DNA of 64,000 nt from Ruegeria sp. Alg231-54 (GTDB lineage: Bacteria; Pseudomonadota; Alphaproteobacteria; Rhodobacterales; Rhodobacteraceae), in assembly GCF_900143525.1 (NCBI RefSeq), contig NZ_FREZ01000002.1, positions 310,001 to 374,000 on the forward strand, given 5' to 3'. A program made the translations under genes and the position numbers. The notes beneath the pieces were generated by a model. It was not told where the DNA came from, ran no database searches, and worked only from the letters and a program-made list of their open reading frames with translations. Positions 17,205 through 25,582 of this stretch are shown piece by piece. Position 1 is the first letter of the stretch. The number at the start of each line of letters is the position of its first letter.

Positions 17205-17604
17205 GCGCGGAGGGCCGGATGGCCGCTGGGGTCGCAAGGCCCGAGAGGAAAGTCCGGACTCCACAAGACAACGGTGCCGGGTAACGCCCGGGCGGGGTAA
17301 CCCGACGGAAAGCGCCACAGAAATCAGACCGCCCCGGATTTCGGTCAGGGGTAAGGGTGAAACGGTGGGGTAAGAGCCCACCGCGCCGCTGGCAACAGTG
17401 GCGGCACGGCAAGCCCCACCGGGAGCAATGCCAAATAGGGTCCCCGCGCGGGCCGGTCGGCGTCAGTCGATACCGCCGCTAGGCACGTCCTGGCCAAGAG
17501 GGACCGGGTTGGCAGCTTGAGCCGCGCAGCAATGCGCGGCCTAGAGGAATGGTCATCGAAGGGGGCAACCCCGGAACAAGATCCGGCTTACAGGCCCTCC
17601 GCGC
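17205..17604 (+). ncRNA. rnpB: RNase P RNA, bacterial type A
   Basis: Catalytic RNA that matures the 5' ends of tRNAs. The terminal P1 helix is visible as GCGCGGAGGGCC (17205) pairing with GGCCCTCCGCGC (ending 17604). Conserved cores are present in order: GAGGAAAGTCCGGACTCC, ACAGAAATCAGACCGCC, GGGTGAAACGGTGGGGTAAG followed by AGCCCACCGC, AGAGGAATGGTCATC and ATCCGGCTTACAGG. About 400 bases, normal for alphaproteobacteria. Ends are set from the P1 stem and may be off by a few bases. Confidence 0.95.
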
Positions 17605-17614
17605 ATAACTCTGT

Positions 17615-17947
17615 TCACTTACCGGGCGGCGTATAAGCCCCGGTCAGTTTGGCGGCCTTCTTGGTAATGGCGGCAAAATCCTTCGCCTTCCAGGCGCGTA
17701 CTGTTTCGACGTTTGATACTGCACCCGAGGCCGCAACGGCCATTCCAATTGCTACTGCGTCAGTGCCATCCGGAACTTCACTTACGACCACCACGTCATT
17801 TTCGCCGGTCGTCATGTAAAAAGCCAAAAGCTTGCCGCCGACTTTTTTCAACAACGCCCGGACGGCCGCCGTGCGGTCTGCAGGCTTCTTCAGCATTCCT
17901 TTGACGCCATCCTGCGAGTAGGTCGCATAAGTGATGAAAATAGGCAT
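17615..17947 (-). CDS. GYD domain protein
   Basis: A 110-residue small protein of the GYD family (PF08734), a dimeric ferredoxin-like fold of unknown function. Features: MPIFITYATYSQDGVKGM, then GGKLLAFYMTTGENDVVVVSEVPD and a Lys-rich C terminus. The start is ATG at 17947 with AAGGAGA upstream; the long upstream frame overlaps the DUF2182 gene and is not coding. It lies 68 bases after the DUF2182 stop, in the same direction, and is probably the third gene of that operon. Confidence 0.82.
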   Translation of the reverse strand: MPIFITYATYSQDGVKGMLKKPADRTAAVRALLKKVGGKLLAFYMTTGENDVVVVSEVPDGTDAVAIGMAVAASGAVSNVETVRAWKAKDFAAITKKAAKLTGAYTPPGK

Positions 17948-18015
17948 AAGTCTTCTCCTTGTTTCAATGGTTTGGAACGCTGAAATTGGCCGGTTCCGCG
18001 GCCTGAAAACGGGAC

Positions 18016-18858
18016 TTAAAAAATGCTCATAAGGGCGTCCAGAACGATCCAGAAACCCACTGCGATCAGCCCAAGACCGGTCAGGGTGGGCAACCATCGT
18101 GCACCCGGCAGCAGCTTTTCCAAAGCCACGTAAATGGCGATTCCGGCAATCCAGTACAGGTTCATGATCCCGCCGACGAACAGCAGCGCCATCAAGGCCC
18201 AGCAACAGCCCAGACAGTACAGCCCATGCAAAGCACCAATTCGGAACGCACCAAACGCACCGGGTTTGTGATGATCGGCGATGAATCGGGCAGGGCTTTG
18301 ACAATGCCGCAGACAGGCGGACTTGAGGTCCGACAACTGATACGCGCCCGCCGCAATCAGGACGCAGCCAGCAAATGTTTTGGACCGGATTGTCATCATT
18401 GGACCATCGGACAGCCCGATGCTTTCCAGCCCCCATTGCAATCCCGTCGCGGCAAGGCTGAATAAAGCCCAGGCGATCAGGTAGCCTGCGAGAAAGCAAA
18501 AGCTGAACTTCGCGGCCTTGTCACGTTCGGGTCCCGCACGCTTTATCGCCGAATACAGCAAGACCGCAGGTGCGGCGCTGGGGGTCATCATCGCGATCAT
18601 CATGACCCACCACATCAGAAAGATCAGGATTACGTATTGCAGGCCCCAACTGGGCGCTTCACCCATTTGCATGGGCTCTCCGATCGGACCCGCCATCGTG
18701 GTCATTTCGGTGGCCGTCATGTTCATGCCGATCCCGGCGATGGTGTACCAGGCTGCAACCAGAACGATCAGCGACACACCGGCCAGCACGATGACCCGCT
18801 CACGCCGCATAAGCCGCTCAACCGCCCCGGTGCGGGGCGGTGTGGGATGGGATGTCAT
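18016..18858 (-). CDS. DUF2182 integral membrane protein
   Basis: A 280-residue predicted metal-binding membrane protein of DUF2182, with about seven membrane helices. Met/His/Cys-rich features: WWVMMIAMMTPSAAP in helix 2, the CLRHCQSP loop, and HGLYCLGCCWALM, the family signature. The Met-rich stretch MNMTATEMTTMAGPIGEPMQM lies in the first periplasmic loop and could coordinate soft metals (inference). The start is ATG at 18858 with GGGGGT upstream; it overlaps the end of the DUF1326 gene by no more than the flanking sequence. DUF1326 and DUF2182 genes are commonly adjacent. Confidence 0.82.
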   Translation of the reverse strand: MTSHPTPPRTGAVERLMRRERVIVLAGVSLIVLVAAWYTIAGIGMNMTATEMTTMAGPIGEPMQMGEAPSWGLQYVILIFLMWWVMMIAMMTPSAAPAVLLYSAIKRAGPERDKAAKFSFCFLAGYLIAWALFSLAATGLQWGLESIGLSDGPMMTIRSKTFAGCVLIAAGAYQLSDLKSACLRHCQSPARFIADHHKPGAFGAFRIGALHGLYCLGCCWALMALLFVGGIMNLYWIAGIAIYVALEKLLPGARWLPTLTGLGLIAVGFWIVLDALMSIF

Positions 18859-18871
18859 GATGACCCCCGGA

Positions 18872-19507
18872 TCAGGCGCCCAGGACACCGTGGCCCGAAA
18901 TGTTCAGGTGGGCCAGATGAGCGTGTGTCGCGTCAAAGGTCAGGCTAATTTCGCCGCCATGTGTCTTGGCCGAGCCCGAGGCAGCTTCGGCGTGTCGGTA
19001 TTCAAACCCGTTTGGCAGCTGAATTGACGCCCGGTGCGCCGCACCCGAAACGATATGCGGAATCGGGCTGACTTCGACATCGAAGACGCCGTTCACCTTT
19101 GCAAACCCGGTGCGCTCGTCGCGGTCCCAGTTCAGTTCGATGGGCACGAAAAGCGTTTCATGTTTGGTCGGGGCCATCGCGCTGTAAACATACCAGAAGG
19201 TTGCCATTTCATCAGTATCTTCACCGGTCATGATGGCTTGCAGGGCCGCGCGCTGATCGGCGCTGGCGCTGGCATCTATGATCAGTTGCATCTGACCGTT
19301 GCCCTCATGGATCGGGCCGGGCCAATAGTACACCCCAGCCGCCCTCACGCCCGCCAGATCTGTGTCCCCATAGTGACCGCTTTCGATGTCGAATACGACG
19401 ACGGCCTCGCAATTGCCATGTGTCGGAAGTACGCTGAACTGGCAAGGACAACCGAAGTTGCAGTTACAATTGGCCAGCTCTTCGCCCTTAATAGTCCATT
19501 CAGTCAT
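18872..19507 (-). CDS. DUF1326 family protein
   Basis: A 211-residue soluble protein of DUF1326. The N terminus carries the cysteine cluster CNCNFGCPC (residues 14-22), a plausible metal or Fe-S site, and the protein ends with a His-rich THAHLAHLNISGHG segment. No signal peptide. First gene of the operon with DUF2182 (13 bases later) and GYD. A dyad CGTGCAA-N7-TTGCACG lies just upstream. The function is unknown; a metal-handling pathway is inference from Cys/His/Met content. Confidence 0.82.
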   Translation of the reverse strand: MTEWTIKGEELANCNCNFGCPCQFSVLPTHGNCEAVVVFDIESGHYGDTDLAGVRAAGVYYWPGPIHEGNGQMQLIIDASASADQRAALQAIMTGEDTDEMATFWYVYSAMAPTKHETLFVPIELNWDRDERTGFAKVNGVFDVEVSPIPHIVSGAAHRASIQLPNGFEYRHAEAASGSAKTHGGEISLTFDATHAHLAHLNISGHGVLGA

Positions 19508-19822
19508 GATGCCCCCTAAACAAATTCAATCGTGCAAACCCTGCTTGCACGGTTGCTTACCTGTTCATGGTGCCTCGAAGATCGAGCCGGAAATTGGCTT
19601 CTTTGGATTGTTGATGGCGCGGTACTATCACAAATTCGAATTTCTGACAAATTAGACATGCACTTGTGCGGGAATACGCCTGTTACATGTTCACTTGCTG
19701 AAACGAAGCCACCATTGGTCAGCTTTGCGCTAGCGTTAGGGCATCTGCCTGATCTGTGGATTTTTGAGTCGCAGATTCCTGCTATTTTGCAAAAATACAT
19801 TTTGAATATTGGGAGGATTGTT
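19508..19822. other. Divergent intergenic region, DUF1326 operon versus TerB-like gene
   Basis: 315 bases with no supported gene. It contains the dyad at 19531-19551 near the minus-strand operon and an AT-rich stretch (19775-19810) just before GGGAGGA and the plus-strand ATG, a likely promoter area. Open frames crossing it show no coding signature. Confidence 0.5.
19531..19551. promoter_or_regulatory. Inverted repeat CGTGCAA-N7-TTGCACG
   Basis: Perfect 7-bp arms, 24 bases upstream of the DUF1326 start codon; likely operator for a dimeric repressor or activator of the DUF1326-DUF2182-GYD operon. The regulator is not in the immediate neighbourhood. Confidence 0.5.
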
Positions 19823-20529
19823 ATGAGTTTCATGAAGGCACTGGCTTCGGTCGCAGTTGGATTTGCCGCCGCAAAAGGCATGGAAAAATACAAGCAGATG
19901 GGTGGAATGGCCGGTCTGCAGGACATGATGCAGGGCGCCAGGGGGGGGGCTTTGGCATGGATCAACTGGGCAAGATGGCAGAACAGTTCGGGATGCCGGG
20001 GGGTGCCGGTGGGCTGCAAGAGATAATTGGAAAGCTTGGCATGGCCAATCCGGCCGGGGCCGCAGGTCTTGGTGGGCTGATGAATGCCATGCAGGGGGCA
20101 GCAAAGTCAGGCAGCCAGCAGACCGCCGACATGATGGATACGGTATTCAAAGGCACACCCGGGGGCGCGGCGATGGAGGAGCAGGCCAAGCTGATGCTGC
20201 GCGCGATGATCCAGGCAGCAAAGGCGGACGGAGAGCTAGATGAGCAAGAGAAGGAAACCATTCTGGGCGAATTGGGTGATGACATCAGCGATGAAGAACG
20301 CGCCTTTGTCCAGGATCAGTTGAATGGCCCGATTGATGTGATCGGCCTGGCTGCTGATTCCGGTGCGCCATTGAAAGCGCAGGTCTATGCCACGTCTCTG
20401 GCGGCGATTCGTCTGGATAACCAGCGCGAGGCCTCTTACCTTGTTCAACTGGCCACTGCGCTGGGTTTATCTGATGCCGAACGCGACCAGATTCACACGT
20501 ATATGGGCGCGCCGACACTTTCGACCTAG
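19823..20529 (+). CDS. TerB/DUF533-like protein, split by a frameshift in a G9 tract
   Basis: Two frames form one gene. The first starts at ATG 19823 (GGGAGGA five bases upstream), encodes MSFMKALASVAVGFAAAKGM and on, and in the given sequence drifts out of family sequence after nine G (19941-19949), stopping at 20026. The second runs from about 19950 to 20529. Adding one G, or a -1 slip, joins them into about 235 residues: a glycine/methionine-rich N-terminal half and a C-terminal TerB/DUF533-like helical domain (MLRAMIQAAKADGELDEQE, then YATSLAAIRLDNQREASYL). The ATG at 19957 could also start the second half alone, with the G tract as ribosome-binding site. Sequencing error, phase variation and programmed slippage are all possible. 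Confidence 0.7.
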
Positions 20530-20568
20530 GCCTGATCCCTGATCAGCCGATCATGTGCCCAATTGCCC

Positions 20569-20596
20569 TTGACACGAGCCGTGCAAGGCGTAAAAG
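20569..20596 (+). promoter_or_regulatory. Sigma-70 promoter of rpmG
   Basis: Consensus TTGACA (20569-20574) and TAAAAG (20591-20596), 16-base spacer, 60 bases upstream of the L33 start. Confidence 0.6.
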
Positions 20597-20655
20597 CGCA
20601 CGCTCATAGGAATTCAACCGAAAGGCCCCTGCCTTTTCGGACGCAGGAGATAACC

Positions 20656-20823
20656 ATGGCGAAGCCGACGACAATCAAGATCCGTCTGAACTCGACCGCG
20701 GGCACGGGCCACTTCTACGTGACCAAAAAGAACGCTCGCACCATGACCGAGAAAATGACCGTTCGTAAATACGATCCGGTTGTTCGGAAACATGTCGAGT
20801 ACAAGGAAGGCAAGATTAAGTAA
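20656..20823 (+). CDS. rpmG: 50S ribosomal protein L33
   Basis: A 55-residue ribosomal protein beginning [18 protein letters not shown], with the L33 signature [15 protein letters not shown] and [18 protein letters not shown]. No CxxC zinc pairs, so it is the Cys-less form. GGAGATAACC precedes the ATG. Monocistronic: own promoter at 20569 and terminator at 20849. Confidence 0.97.
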   Translation: MAKPTTIKIRLNSTAGTGHFYVTKKNARTMTEKMTVRKYDPVVRKHVEYKEGKIK

Positions 20824-20848
20824 TCTGCCGTCCAACTTGGACAGAGTT

Positions 20849-20882
20849 GAAAAGGGTTTCGCTGTTGCGGAACCCTTTTTCT
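20849..20882 (+). terminator. Rho-independent terminator of rpmG
   Basis: AAAGGGTT (20851-20858) pairs with AACCCTTT (20871-20878), followed by TTTCTTT. An A-run on the left makes it potentially bidirectional. Confidence 0.85.
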
Positions 20883-21032
20883 TTGTGCTTGCGGCTGGGT
20901 GAAATGCCCGGGATCGGGAATTGGCCGTTGCAGTGACGCATCAGCGTAACGGCCATTCGGTTGGGCGCTGGGTTGCTTTTTGGAAGCCCTTGGCCATACG
21001 CTTCAGCAAATCGTTCCAAAATGTTGGTCGCC

Positions 21033-21539
21033 ATGAAAAAAATCTTGTTATCCACAATTGCCGTATTCGCCCTTGCGGCTTGTGAAGACCCCTATAACCG
21101 CTCGGGTGTTGGCTTCACGGGCATCGATGGTGAGCCGCGGACCCTATCGGATGTTCCGGGTGCGGTCTCGTTCCTTCCCGACGCCACGAATATTCCGGCG
21201 GAATTGGCTTTATTGCCATCCATCCCGGTCGTAACGGATCAGACCGAGGCGGAAAAAGTAGCCCGAGTCGCGATCGACAATGGCGGACGCAGCGACACAA
21301 ACTCAGTCGTTCTGACCGGTTCGGATATGAACCTGTTCTTAAGCACCGTCAGCGTGAACGGCACTTTGTTCGGAGTGCTTAGGACCGAAAACAACAGCAC
21401 CCGTGTGGACAACAACGTCGGCGCAGCCTTTGGCCAAAATGCCGAACAGTTTACCGGGTGCCTGCCTGCGGGTGACGTGTTCCGCAAGGGGTCGTCGTCG
21501 CGCAGTTCGGGTTTTGCGGTTGCTCTGAACTGCAACTGA
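21033..21539 (+). CDS. Uncharacterised lipoprotein (168 residues)
   Basis: Starts MKKILLSTIAVFALAAC with a good lipobox (LAAC). The mature part is polar and has a repeated Asn/Ser/Thr-rich pattern and two further Cys (GCLPAG and the C-terminal NCN) that could pair. I do not recognise a family. An in-frame ATG at 21021 is the alternative start. Flanked by terminators at 20849 and 21565, so it is a single-gene transcript. Confidence 0.75.
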   Translation: MKKILLSTIAVFALAACEDPYNRSGVGFTGIDGEPRTLSDVPGAVSFLPDATNIPAELALLPSIPVVTDQTEAEKVARVAIDNGGRSDTNSVVLTGSDMNLFLSTVSVNGTLFGVLRTENNSTRVDNNVGAAFGQNAEQFTGCLPAGDVFRKGSSSRSSGFAVALNCN

Positions 21540-21564
21540 TCGAACCAAAAAGATACAACTATAG

Positions 21565-21597
21565 AAAGCCTCCACCGTGTTGGTGGGGGCTTTTTTT
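21565..21597 (+). terminator. Rho-independent terminator of the 21033 lipoprotein gene
   Basis: AAAGCCTCCACC pairs with GGTGGGGGCTTT around a short loop, followed by a T7 run. Confidence 0.9.
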
Positions 21598-21655
21598 GTT
21601 CTTAACGCGCAGCCTGTTTGCCATCTCGGACGGGATGCCATGCAGCGAGGCAAGC

Positions 21656-21686
21656 AAAAAAGGCGGGCCAATCTGGCCCGCCTTTG
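21656..21686 (-). terminator. Rho-independent terminator of the BI-1 family gene
   Basis: On the minus strand AAAGGCGGGCCA pairs with TGGCCCGCCTTT, then TTTT; it lies 20 bases after the stop at 21706. Confidence 0.9.
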
Positions 21687-21705
21687 AAACCGAGTTCCGT
21701 CTGTC

Positions 21706-22482
21706 TTATTCGCGGTTGCCGAACAACTGCAGCAGGAACATGAACATGTTGATAAAGTCCAGATACAGGCTCAGCGCGCCCATGATTGCGGCTTTACCCA
21801 ACCACTCCTGGTCGCCCGAATGGGCCATCTGCAGGTAGGTGGTTTTGATCTTCTGGGTGTCATAGGCGGTCAGACCAGCAAAAATCAGAACGCCGATCAC
21901 CGAGATCGCGTACATCATCGCGGGTGACTGCAGGAAGATGTTTACAACCATCGCCACGATCAGGCCAATAAGACCCATGATCAGGAATGTACCCATTCCA
22001 GACAAGTCTTTCTTGGTGACGTAGCCGTACAAGGACAGTCCTGCGAAAGCGATCGACGTGATCAGGAACACCTGAATGATCGACATGCCGGTAAAGGCAA
22101 TGAAAATCCAGCTGATCGACAGGCCCATCACCGCTGCGAATGCATAGAACACCAGCTGTGCAGCTGCGGCGGACAAGCGGTTGATACCGGCGCTAAAGCC
22201 AAAGATGAACGCCAGCGGTGCAAACATGATTACCCAGCGCAGAGGCGAGGTATAGATCGCGGCACCCAGCGACGTCAGATAGGTGCCCGAGCTGATTTGC
22301 CCGGCTGCGGCCGATGGGTCGGTTGTGGTTGCAAGCCCGGAAATGGCCCAGGCCGCCATGAATGTAATCAGCATGCCCACAGACATCGTGCCGTAGACTT
22401 TGTTCATATGGGCGCGTAGGCCCTCGTCAATCTGGGCAGCGCGCGCACCGGTCGCAGTCCGGATCGTGTCAAATTGTGCCAT
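21706..22482 (-). CDS. Bax inhibitor-1/YccA family membrane protein
   Basis: A 258-residue BI-1 (TMBIM) protein with seven predicted helices and the usual N-terminal AQIDEGLRAHMNKVYGTM. The family includes pH-gated calcium-leak channels and the FtsH modulator YccA. The last helix region contains the conserved Asp (GLTAYDTQKIKTTYLQM). The start is ATG at 22482 with AAAGGGAGA upstream. Inner membrane. Monocistronic by position. Confidence 0.9.
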   Translation of the reverse strand: MAQFDTIRTATGARAAQIDEGLRAHMNKVYGTMSVGMLITFMAAWAISGLATTTDPSAAAGQISSGTYLTSLGAAIYTSPLRWVIMFAPLAFIFGFSAGINRLSAAAAQLVFYAFAAVMGLSISWIFIAFTGMSIIQVFLITSIAFAGLSLYGYVTKKDLSGMGTFLIMGLIGLIVAMVVNIFLQSPAMMYAISVIGVLIFAGLTAYDTQKIKTTYLQMAHSGDQEWLGKAAIMGALSLYLDFINMFMFLLQLFGNRE

Positions 22483-22604
22483 TAAGGGTCTCCCTTTGCA
22501 TATTTCTTGTCGGACCAATGAAATTGGCACCGTTCCCCGCAAATATCGGCAAGTGCGGGCTGTGTTTCAAGGGTTTAACGCCCGAAACTGGCTAAAACAC
22601 GCAA

Positions 22605-22638
22605 CAAAAATGGCAGCCCGACGGTTCGCGCTGCCATT
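22605..22638 (-). terminator. Rho-independent terminator of the DUF1127 gene
   Basis: On the minus strand ATGGCAGC pairs with GCTGCCAT around a 12-base loop, followed by TTTTTG; 26 bases after the stop. Confidence 0.8.
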
Positions 22639-22663
22639 CACCGAGAAAAGGTGCAGTGTCGAA

Positions 22664-22873
22664 TCACTTTTGCCAGAAATCCGGCGCATCCCAAATGGAT
22701 CGTGACGCCTCGACTTCGGCCTGTTTGCGTGTGATGCCGATGTCTTCCAGAGCGCGATCATCAAGTCTGGCAAGCGTTTGGCGCTGGCGCAGAAGAGACA
22801 GCGAGTCCAGAAGTGAGGACAACAAAGAGCGACGCTGCGGTTTGCAGTGCTGTTTGATTGCAATTTGGGTCAT
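22664..22873 (-). CDS. DUF1127 small protein
   Basis: A 69-residue Arg-rich protein with the DUF1127 core LARLDDRALEDIGITRKQAEVEA. Small DUF1127 (YjiS-like) proteins in alphaproteobacteria are implicated in RNA-degradation control and carbon or phosphate balance (established for a few rhizobial and Rhodobacter members). AGGA precedes the ATG. Divergent from the LysR gene at 23001, with 127 bases between starts. Confidence 0.88.
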   Translation of the reverse strand: MTQIAIKQHCKPQRRSLLSSLLDSLSLLRQRQTLARLDDRALEDIGITRKQAEVEASRSIWDAPDFWQK

Positions 22874-23000
22874 ATTTATTGTCCTTTCTCTGTTTTCTGA
22901 TGGTTTATCGTCTTTCCATCAACTTCCTTGATTTATATGGCGCAACATGTCACATTTTGAAAATGAATATTTATGAAGAGATACATAAGGATTTGTGAAC

Positions 23001-23882
23001 ATGCGAAATCTGGATATCACCACGCTTCGTTCCTTCGTTGCCGTTGCTGACCAGGGTGGCGTCACACGGGCCGCCGGATTTCTGCATCTGACGCAATCCG
23101 CCGTGTCAATGCAGTTGAAGCGGTTGGAAGAGCTGCTGGGTCTTGAATTGTTGGACCGTAGTGGGCGCACAATTGCGTTGACGGCATCTGGCGAACAATT
23201 GCTAGCCTATGCCCGGCGCATGATTGCACTGAATGACGAAGTAATCTCAAAGCTCACGGATCAGGCCTATGAAGGCGAGGTTGTTCTGGGCGTTCCACAT
23301 GACATCGTTTACCCGGCTATCCCGCGGGTCTTGCAGCGTTTCAATGCTGACTTCCCGCGGGTTCGGGTGCAGCTTATTTCGTCATATTCCCTTCAGCTGA
23401 AAGAAATGTTCAAACGCGGCGAGTGCGATTTGATCCTGACAACCGAAGCATCAGCCAGTGATGGATCTGAGACCGTCGCTGAGTTGCCCTTGCGGTGGAT
23501 TGGGGCGCCGGGCGGGTCAGCATGGCGCAAGAATCCGATTCCATTGGCCGTTGGGCGGCGGTGCGCGTTTCGACCCCAGATGATCTCGGCCCTCGATGCG
23601 GAAGGTATCCCGTGGGAATTGTCAGTCGAAACAGAAAACGACCGCACGATCGAGGCGACTGTCAGCGCGGATCTGGCTGTTCACGCCATGCTGGACGGGA
23701 CCGAACCCGCACATCTTGAACAGATCGATACCGGAGGGGCATTGCCGGAACTGCCGGCCCATATGATCAACCTGTATGGGGGCGAGACCGGGCGCGGCGC
23801 CGTCGTCGAAGCGCTGGCCGCGCTGGTGCGTCAGAATTTTCGTATGCTGGGCAGTGCCCCGCTCAAAGCCGTCGTGGGGTAA
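23001..23882 (+). CDS. LysR-family transcriptional regulator
   Basis: A 293-residue LTTR: winged helix-turn-helix at residues 3-60 (ITTLRSFVAVADQGGVTRAAGFLHLTQSAVSMQLKRLEEL), then a periplasmic-binding-like effector domain of two lobes. The HTH is closest in look to the LrhA/HexA type. ATG at 23001 preferred over the in-frame GTG at 22995 because AAGG lies ten bases before it. Divergent from the DUF1127 gene, which is a plausible target. No effector can be predicted. Confidence 0.88.
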   Translation: MRNLDITTLRSFVAVADQGGVTRAAGFLHLTQSAVSMQLKRLEELLGLELLDRSGRTIALTASGEQLLAYARRMIALNDEVISKLTDQAYEGEVVLGVPHDIVYPAIPRVLQRFNADFPRVRVQLISSYSLQLKEMFKRGECDLILTTEASASDGSETVAELPLRWIGAPGGSAWRKNPIPLAVGRRCAFRPQMISALDAEGIPWELSVETENDRTIEATVSADLAVHAMLDGTEPAHLEQIDTGGALPELPAHMINLYGGETGRGAVVEALAALVRQNFRMLGSAPLKAVVG

Positions 23883-23889
23883 GCGCCCG

Positions 23890-24846
23890 TCAGGGAGTAA
23901 TAACCACTTTGCCGGTGGCCACGCGATCGCGCAGCAACTGCATGCCTTTGTCGGCCTCGGCCAACGGAAGAACGTGGCTGATATGCGGCTTGATCCGCCC
24001 CTCGGCGAGCCAGCCGAACAACGTGTCAAAGCTGTCCTGTACAATCTGCGGTCGGAATCTCAGATAGCCGCCGATGTAAAACCCAATCACTGTCAGGTTT
24101 TTCACCAACAGATGGTTGGCCGGAATTTGGGGAACGTCGCCGCCCGCAAACCCGATGGGTAACAGACGACCTTCGGGGTTGGTTGCCCGGAACGCGGCTT
24201 TGAAGACATCCCCTCCGACAGCGTCATAGACGACATCCGCGCCGCCCAGATCCTTGACGCGTGCGCGTAGGTCTTCCGAGGCGTCGATCAGGTGATCCGC
24301 ACCAGCCGCGCGGGCCACATCCAGTTTTTCCTGCCCGCGCGCATGGGCAATTACCGTCGCGCCCATCAGCTTGCCGATTTCGACGGCGGTAAGTCCAACC
24401 CCACCTGCGGCACCGGTTACCAAAAGGGTCTCGCCCGGCCGCAGATGCGCCCGGTGATCCAGGGCGATGTGGCTTGTGCCGTAAGCGATCTGAATGGCCG
24501 CTGCATTTTCAAAGCTAATTGCGTCGGGCAGGGGTATCGCACGGCTCGCATCAAAAACGCCATATTCCGCCAGCCCACCCTGACCGGAATATACGGCCAC
24601 GCGGTCCCCGACATTCAGGCGCGTAACACCGTTACCCAGCTTGTCGACAACGCCCGCAACTTCCATACCCAGCGTGAATGGAGCCTCGGGCGTGTCCTGA
24701 TACGTACCCTTCTGCATTAGCAGGTCGGCAAAATTCAGTCCGCAGGCCTTGATCGCGATGCGCACTTGCCCTGTGCCGGGTTCGGGAAGGTCAATTTCAG
24801 CCAATTGGGCCGCGCTTCCCTGGGATTGAATCGTGAATGCCTGCAT
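23890..24846 (-). CDS. Quinone oxidoreductase-like zinc-free MDR family protein
   Basis: A 318-residue NAD(P)H-dependent oxidoreductase of the medium-chain reductase superfamily, quinone-oxidoreductase/crotonase-reductase branch. GroES-like N-terminal domain (LNFADLLMQKG, PFTLGMEVAGVV), then a Rossmann domain with VTGAAGGVGLTAVEIGKLMGA. Zinc-binding Cys residues of the alcohol dehydrogenases are absent. Substrate unknown (quinone or enoyl-CoA). GGAGCG precedes the ATG at 24846; upstream in-frame starts lack support. Convergent with the LysR gene, 7 bases apart. Confidence 0.88.
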   Translation of the reverse strand: MQAFTIQSQGSAAQLAEIDLPEPGTGQVRIAIKACGLNFADLLMQKGTYQDTPEAPFTLGMEVAGVVDKLGNGVTRLNVGDRVAVYSGQGGLAEYGVFDASRAIPLPDAISFENAAAIQIAYGTSHIALDHRAHLRPGETLLVTGAAGGVGLTAVEIGKLMGATVIAHARGQEKLDVARAAGADHLIDASEDLRARVKDLGGADVVYDAVGGDVFKAAFRATNPEGRLLPIGFAGGDVPQIPANHLLVKNLTVIGFYIGGYLRFRPQIVQDSFDTLFGWLAEGRIKPHISHVLPLAEADKGMQLLRDRVATGKVVITP

Positions 24847-25166
24847 GATCGCGCTCCGTAATTTTGAGGCATAGATTCTTTTCAGCCAGGGTTTGTCAAT
24901 CATTTCTCCGGGCGCATCGGTTGCATTCGGCTTTCCGACAGCGGGTGCAGTACGCATCGAAGCGTCAAAAACACACAACCTTAAATCTTTGTGACGGGAA
25001 ACGGATTCAACCTTCTTGAAAAATTACCCAAATGCGGCAATATTGCGCTATGGTGCTGTTTTGGGGGTATGTTCCAAATTAGGGAGTGGTTAAGTGCGAC
25101 TCGCTAGTGTTGCGATAACAAGCAACGCGCGCCCCTAGTAGTTGTGTGTAAAAGAGGAGAATACCA
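24847..25166. other. Divergent intergenic region before the HTH regulator
   Basis: 320 bases without a supported gene. A possible promoter for the regulator is TTGAAA (25016-25021) with AATATT 17 bases later. An imperfect dyad GTTGC-N8-GCAAC lies at 25109-25126, about 40 bases before the start, and could be an autoregulatory site. Confidence 0.4.
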
Positions 25167-25538
25167 ATGACCCATCACGTCGATGTCCATGTGGGCAAGC
25201 GCGTCCGGCATCGCCGCTGGCTGATTGGCATGACCCAGCAGCAGTTGGCGCAGCAAGTTGGTATTAAGTTTCAACAAATTCAAAAGTATGAAACTGGGGC
25301 CAACCGGATCAGCGCGTCTCGACTGTGGGACATTGCCGAGGCATTGGACGTTCCCGTCAGCTTTTTCTTTGAAGGTCTGGAAGAGGCCGAAAAAGAAACA
25401 TCAGGCAAAAAGTCGGTTCCTGCCGATCTGATGGGGGACAAGGAAGCGCTGGACCTCGTGCGGTCCTATTACGCGATTCCCGAAAACCAACGTCGCCGCC
25501 TTTTTGAGCTGGCGCGGGTTCTTAGCGACGTCGCATAA
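25167..25538 (+). CDS. XRE-family helix-turn-helix regulator (PraR/PhrR-like)
   Basis: A 123-residue DNA-binding protein with a Cro/CI HTH over residues 8-66 (VGKRVRHRRWLIGMTQQQLAQQ, KFQQIQKYETGANRIS, then VPVSFFFEGL) and a C-terminal helix pair (LDLVRSYYAIPENQRRRLFELAR). The layout and the FQQIQKYE and SFFFE elements match rhizobial PraR/PhrR, which repress attachment and quorum-sensing genes; in this group the target is unknown. AGAGGAGAA precedes the ATG. Followed by the phosphatase gene after 44 bases. Confidence 0.88.
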   Translation: MTHHVDVHVGKRVRHRRWLIGMTQQQLAQQVGIKFQQIQKYETGANRISASRLWDIAEALDVPVSFFFEGLEEAEKETSGKKSVPADLMGDKEALDLVRSYYAIPENQRRRLFELARVLSDVA

Positions 25539-25582
25539 ATTAGCGGGTTGACTTCAAACCGTGCGCGCCTCACGGGTTACGC

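Noticed and set aside
17615..18499. An N-terminally extended form of the GYD protein
   Set aside because: The upstream 184 residues overlap the DUF2182 gene in another frame and have no ribosome-binding site.
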